Source: an uncultured Angelakisella sp. (GTDB lineage: Bacteria > Bacillota > Clostridia > Oscillospirales > Ruminococcaceae). From it: 28,238 bases of DNA. This document shows positions 24,130 through 28,238 of this stretch, piece by piece. Where the stretch lies: positions 1 to 28,238 of the forward strand of contig CAJUFK010000020.1 of NCBI GenBank assembly GCA_910585535.1, written 5' to 3'. A program made the translations under genes and the position numbers. The notes under the pieces are model-generated. The model made no database searches, was not told the origin of the DNA, and saw only the letters and a program-made list of their open reading frames with translations. How positions within the stretch are numbered: the stretch's first letter is position 1; each line of letters starts with the position of its first letter.

Positions 24130-24825
24130 ATGTTCAAAAAGCGCTTAGGGATCTTCCTGATGCTGGTCTGCATCCTCACCACCACAGCCACCGAGGCGTT
24201 CGCCGCGGAGGTGTTCAGCTTCGAGGCAGTCTACGCCGGCTCTGGCCAGCCGGTGCAGCCCGATCCCCCCAAGACAAAGCCTGCGAGCCCCAAGGTGGAG
24301 GCACCGTCTCCCGCAGAGCCCAGCCCGGAAGAAATTTGGGTCTGGGTGCCGGAGCAGCCCCCGGAGGAGCCGGAAACCACGGCACAGCCTGTGGAATCTG
24401 CCGAACCGGCTGATCCCAAGGAGGACTTCCCCTACGACCTGGAGACCTTTGCCGCCGAGGTGCTGCGTCTCACCAATGAGGCCAGAGCCGAGGCAGGGGC
24501 GCCCGCCCTGGAGACCGACCCGGTCCTCACCCAGATGGCTCAGGCCCGGATGGGGGAAAGCGGCGGCAAGCTGAGCCACACCCGACCGGACGGCACCACC
24601 CCGGACACCATCTTCCGGGAGTACGATACCGAGCTTACCTGCACTGGGGAGATCATCATGTCCACCAGCCGCAGTCCCCAAGCCATTGTAAACGGCTTTC
24701 TGGCAAGCCCGTCCCACCGGGCCAACCTGCTGGACCCTAACCACAAATATGCCGGCATCGGCGTTGCCTGGGGGGAGACCCCGGCGGGCCCCGGCATTGC
24801 AGTCCTGGAGCTTTTCGCAAAATAA
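24130..24825 (+). CDS. Secreted CAP (SCP-like) domain protein
   Basis: 231 residues, with AAAGGAG 10 nt before ATG. A signal peptide (1-26, cleaved at AFA|A) is followed by a Pro/Glu-rich linker (~38-98) and a CAP domain (~105-231). It has the usual cavity residues: His in LSHTRPDG, Glu in CTGEII, and His in SPSHRANLLDPNHKYAGIGVA. Bacterial CAP proteins are extracellular and of mostly unknown activity (cell-wall or lipid binding has been proposed). Just after the signal peptide is FSFEAV (29-34), a motif shared with the adhesin downstream. An AAAAAC/GTTTTT stem (24107-24128) can place the SD in its loop. Confidence 0.88.
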   Translation: MFKKRLGIFLMLVCILTTTATEAFAAEVFSFEAVYAGSGQPVQPDPPKTKPASPKVEAPSPAEPSPEEIWVWVPEQPPEEPETTAQPVESAEPADPKEDFPYDLETFAAEVLRLTNEARAEAGAPALETDPVLTQMAQARMGESGGKLSHTRPDGTTPDTIFREYDTELTCTGEIIMSTSRSPQAIVNGFLASPSHRANLLDPNHKYAGIGVAWGETPAGPGIAVLELFAK

Positions 24826-24844
24826 CCAGTCGTCCCCACAGTTG

Positions 24845-24878
24845 GAGGCAACCGCAAATGATGCGGCTGCCTCTTTTT
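24845..24878 (+). terminator. Intrinsic terminator between the CAP and adhesin genes
   Basis: GAGGCA-a-CCGCA pairs with TGCGG-c-TGCCTC around loop AATGA, followed by TTTTT. It lies ~17 bp before the adhesin SD AAAGGAG. Confidence 0.85.
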
Positions 24879-24912
24879 GATGCCCAAAATCAGGAAAGGA
24901 GACCCACAGCCT

Positions 24913-27900
24913 ATGAAAAAACCTGCAAGATTCCTCTCGCTCCTCATGGCGGTGATGATGCTTGTCGGTTCCGCCGTCCCGGCCTACGCTTTTGAAGGGC
25001 TCGGCGAAATCAGCAACATCACCGACTATGGGGAGGATACCCCCGTTGTTACCGAGGATGATGAGGATCTTCCCACTTTGGAAGAAGAACCCCGTGAGGA
25101 GGAGCCTCCCTCCTCCTCCGAGCCCCAGCCCGATGTTTCGGTGCCTCCGGTGGTGGATACCGGGGAACCGCCGGAAGAGTCTGAAGGGGAAGCCCTGCCG
25201 GGGGAAGCCGATGCTCCCCTCCCCACCGAGCCCACCGTGGGTGCTTCCGGTCTGGACCCTCCGGACAGCTTTTCCTTTGAAGCTGTCCGCAGCGGTTCGG
25301 CCTCTGCCTCTGGAATGCGGAAAGCCAGAGCCAACCCCGGCAGCACCACCATCTACATGGAGAAGATCAGCGGCCTGAGCCATCTCTATCCCTTCAGCGG
25401 CGGCACTACCTACAGCGCCTACAAGATGTACACCGCGGATGGTCGCGCCGCCTTCTGCGTGGAACCGGCGCGATTCAATTCGACCAATGGTACTGTTGTT
25501 ACCGGTAGCCTCAGCTACAGTGCTTTGAGCAGCACCCAGCAGAAGGAGATCGCCAAAGCCATCGCCGCCAGCGGCGGATACTCCAACGGCGATAAATATT
25601 TTGCTGCCCAGGCCATCATCTGGGAGATCTGCTATGGCCAGACACCCCGTTCCGGCAGCGTCTACAAAGCGGTGATCGCCGCCAACTCCGGCCGGCTGGG
25701 CAGCTACTATGAGCAGATCCGCGCCGACATGGAATCTATGGGCGAGATCCCCAGCTTTATGAGCCCCGACCCCAATAACCCCACCATCCATGAGATGACC
25801 GATAACGGTGGAAGCTGGAGCATCGACCTTGAGAACACCAACTCCAGCGTGACTCTTAACGCCTCGGATTTCACCAGCCGGGCGCCTTTTGATTTCTCGG
25901 TCAGCGGGGACACCCTGACGGTGGAATCGGACAGCGAACCGGACCAGGACGCCTATGTGGAATGGCACAGCGGCAGCGGGGAGTCCGGCCTCATCTTCTG
26001 GAACAGCAGCCAACAGACCAAGGCCAGCTTCGACGAGACACAGGGGATTCCCGCCGATGGCTATATGGCCTTCACCAACAACTTTATCCCCAATCCTCCC
26101 GACACCCCGGAGACGCCCCCGGAGGAGCCCGGTCTGGGATACCTGACCATCGTGAAATATGATGGGGATACCAACCTTCCACTGGGCGGAGCCATCTTCA
26201 AGGTGGAGTGTGACGGGTATATCAACGATGCGGTGGATGTGCCCTACGGCGGCAAAACCATTGTCATCCCAATCCCGGAGGGGCAGACCCAAGTGGATGT
26301 TACTGTCACCGAGGTCACCGCTCCTTCCGGCTATGTGAAGGACAGCACGCCCAAGACGGTCACGGTGACGGCCAACGAAACAGTCAACATCGTGGAGGTT
26401 GGCTTTGTCAACTACCCCGAAGCCTGTTCTTTGGAGATCTACAAGTACGAGACCAGCAACAAGGGTGTGGCGCTGGAGGGTGCCAGCTTTAGGATTCGCT
26501 ACGCCGACCCCAATGTGAGCGCCCAGACCTGGACCGAAACCACCGATGGCAGCGGCAAAATTCACATCGACCTGCCTGCGGCGGGCGCCCTCATCGTGGA
26601 GGAGCTTTCCGCTCCGGCCGGGTATGTAATGAACACCAAGACCAGCTATGATGTCACGGTGGCCAAAGGCGAACAGAAGACCATCGACATCCCCAACGAT
26701 AAGAAGACCCAGCTGGTGGCCATCAAAAAGGATGCCCAATCCGGCCAGCTGCTGGCGGGGGCATCTATCCGGGCGACCCTGCTGCGCTCCAACACCCCGC
26801 CCTATGAGGGGGGGCAGTCCTACACCGAAACTACCGGGCCGGACGGCCGGGCAGTGTTCACCAACCTCATCCCTGGTGAGTACAGGGTGGAGGAGATCGC
26901 CCCGCCCCAGTTTTACATGGGAACTACCACCGTCCACACCGTCAACATTCTGGATGGAAACACCGAGACAGTGACGGTGGAATTTCGCAATGAGCCCTGG
27001 ACCGGTCTTACCATTCGCAAGGTGGATAAGACCAATGCCAAGGGCCTGCCGGGGGCCATCTTCAAGCTGTACAAGGGCTCGGAGGAGGACTCCAAAGCCT
27101 ACCTGGGCGACTGGGAATCCGGCGAGAACGGCAGCGTGACCATCCAGAAGCTGGAACCCGGTTACTATACCATCGTGGAATCCCAGGCCCCCTACGGGTA
27201 CCTGCTGGACCAGGAGCATCATGTCCAGACCATTGAGATCAAGCCGGAGGCAGTTGACCGGAACATCACCGTGGTGTTCCAGAACCTCCCCAAGCCGAAA
27301 CTCCTTATTGAGAAGATCGACAAGGTGACGGGCCTGCGCCTGCCTGGGGCGGTGTTCCATGTTTCCCGGCGGGGCAGCGAGGAGTATATGGAGGTACGAA
27401 CCGGCAGCGATGGCACCGTGCTGCTGGAAAACCTGGAGGACGATTGGTACACCGTCACCGAGGTGCGGGCCCCCTCCGGCTATGTGCTGGACAGCCGGCA
27501 CTACGATGTGGAGATGATCCCCGGCAAGACGGTACCCCTTATCATCAATAACCTCCAGCAGTCCGACCTGCTGCTCCGCAAGGTGGACGAGCAGACCGGC
27601 TCCGGCGTCCCCGGCGCAGTGCTGCGGATCACCAAGGACGGCGCGAAGGAGTACAAGGATGTGACCACCGGAGCAGACGGAACCTATCTGGTAAAGGACC
27701 TGGAGCCCAGCTGGTACATTGTGGAGGAGATCAAGGCGCCCAATGGCTACCTCCTCAACGATGAGCCCCAGTATATCGAGCTGATCGCCGGGCAGGACTC
27801 GGAACTGATCATCAAGAACCAGCACAAGCCCTCTTTGGAGATCCTCAAGATCGATTCGGTCACCAAGCAGCCCCTGGAGGGGGTCTCCTTCCGAGTGCAG

Positions 27901-28238
27901 ATCAAAAACGGCAAGATTTTGGGCGAATACCGCACCGATGCCGCCGGACGGATCTATCTGGAGAACATCGACCCGGAGCTGTATGTCATCACCGAGGTAA
28001 AGGCCCCGGATGGCTACATCCTGCTCACCGGCAGCAAGGAGGCGCTGGTGGAGTGGGGCAAGACCACCACCCTTCAGTTTGAGAATCAGCCCCGCAACCC
28101 CATCCTGGTCAAAAAGGTAGACACCAAGACCGGGGAGCCGCTGGCCGGAGCAAAGTTTCTCATCCAGCAGGTAAACGGCGCCTTTGTGGCAGAGCTGGAG
28201 ACCGGGCGCAACGGGTACATCACCGTCACCGACCTGGA
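24913..28238 (+). CDS. Large thioester-domain/Cna-B (SpaA-like) surface adhesin, 3' end outside window
   Basis: The frame is open from ATG 24913 to the window end (1108 codons). AAAGGAG lies 11 nt before the start. A signal peptide (1-26, ending PAYA) is followed by an acidic Pro/Glu-rich linker (~30-115). A thioester domain (~145-290) has Cys182 (AFCVEP) and Gln233 in the AAQAIIWE motif, the residue pair that forms an internal Cys-Gln thioester for covalent attachment to targets. From ~410 about eight Cna-B/SpaA-type repeats of ~90 residues follow. Each opens with an 'L.I.K.D' strand carrying the isopeptide lysine and ends with 'E..AP.GY' carrying the glutamate; the eighth is cut by the window edge. 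A sorting signal is expected downstream. It would be anchored by the neighbouring sortase and promote adhesion or mating-pair contact. Confidence 0.92.
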   Translation, partial: MKKPARFLSLLMAVMMLVGSAVPAYAFEGLGEISNITDYGEDTPVVTEDDEDLPTLEEEPREEEPPSSSEPQPDVSVPPVVDTGEPPEESEGEALPGEADAPLPTEPTVGASGLDPPDSFSFEAVRSGSASASGMRKARANPGSTTIYMEKISGLSHLYPFSGGTTYSAYKMYTADGRAAFCVEPARFNSTNGTVVTGSLSYSALSSTQQKEIAKAIAASGGYSNGDKYFAAQAIIWEICYGQTPRSGSVYKAVIAANSGRLGSYYEQIRADMESMGEIPSFMSPDPNNPTIHEMTDNGGSWSIDLENTNSSVTLNASDFTSRAPFDFSVSGDTLTVESDSEPDQDAYVEWHSGSGESGLIFWNSSQQTKASFDETQGIPADGYMAFTNNFIPNPPDTPETPPEEPGLGYLTIVKYDGDTNLPLGGAIFKVECDGYINDAVDVPYGGKTIVIPIPEGQTQVDVTVTEVTAPSGYVKDSTPKTVTVTANETVNIVEVGFVNYPEACSLEIYKYETSNKGVALEGASFRIRYADPNVSAQTWTETTDGSGKIHIDLPAAGALIVEELSAPAGYVMNTKTSYDVTVAKGEQKTIDIPNDKKTQLVAIKKDAQSGQLLAGASIRATLLRSNTPPYEGGQSYTETTGPDGRAVFTNLIPGEYRVEEIAPPQFYMGTTTVHTVNILDGNTETVTVEFRNEPWTGLTIRKVDKTNAKGLPGAIFKLYKGSEEDSKAYLGDWESGENGSVTIQKLEPGYYTIVESQAPYGYLLDQEHHVQTIEIKPEAVDRNITVVFQNLPKPKLLIEKIDKVTGLRLPGAVFHVSRRGSEEYMEVRTGSDGTVLLENLEDDWYTVTEVRAPSGYVLDSRHYDVEMIPGKTVPLIINNLQQSDLLLRKVDEQTGSGVPGAVLRITKDGAKEYKDVTTGADGTYLVKDLEPSWYIVEEIKAPNGYLLNDEPQYIELIAGQDSELIIKNQHKPSLEILKIDSVTKQPLEGVSFRVQIKNGKILGEYRTDAAGRIYLENIDPELYVITEVKAPDGYILLTGSKEALVEWGKTTTLQFENQPRNPILVKKVDTKTGEPLAGAKFLIQQVNGAFVAELETGRNGYITVTDL

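Noticed and set aside
24145..27825. 1226-codon open frame on the minus strand opposite the CAP and adhesin genes
   Set aside because: It runs across two real genes and an intergenic terminator. The composition is His/Gly/Leu/Val-rich without domains, typical of a GC shadow frame.

Overview
The window is part of an integrative and conjugative element (ICE) from a GC-rich Gram-positive anaerobe, most likely a gut Clostridia member of the Oscillospiraceae/Lachnospiraceae type. The evidence is a Gram-positive type IV secretion core related to the C. difficile CD1107-CD1115 / Tn1549 group, strong AGGAGG ribosome binding sites, and sortase-type surface proteins. The species cannot be fixed from the sequence, and no integrase or relaxase gene lies inside the window.

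Left part (1-2680). A chimeric partition remnant (parM start fused to a parR-like tail) is followed by two copies of a 117-bp repeat. Next comes a minus-strand 3' half of a tRNA-Leu(UAA) gene that looks like an attachment-site copy. Two plus-strand genes follow: a double winged-helix protein and an ArpU-like regulator. They end at a strong terminator shared with the convergent cargo.

Cargo (2687-7816, minus strand). A DUF4143-type AAA ATPase gene has its own promoter and a 9-bp palindromic operator. Downstream of it is a strikingly AT-rich gene for a 1256-residue protein. That protein has a nuclease-like N-terminus, a STAND-like region whose P-loop is degenerate, and a long helical C-terminus. 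It is the best candidate here for an undescribed (possibly anti-phage) system.

Conjugation module (7896-21904, plus strand). In order: VirB2-like pilin, VirB6/TrbL with a long tail, M23 cell-wall peptidase, PrgI-VirB4 fusion, an inserted dinJ-yafQ toxin-antitoxin pair on the minus strand, two small conserved element proteins, a replication-relaxation-like winged-helix protein, VirD4 coupling protein, an S1-like protein and a small unknown. Together they would build and energise the transfer channel.

Surface module (21901-28238). A promoter and a roughly 310-nt, highly structured leader precede a secreted membrane-anchored protein, a sortase, a CAP-domain protein and a large thioester/Cna-B adhesin that runs off the window end. 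These probably mediate attachment to recipient or host cells.

A recurring feature is an intrinsic-terminator-like hairpin just upstream of many of the element's genes. This suggests attenuation or processive antitermination across the element.
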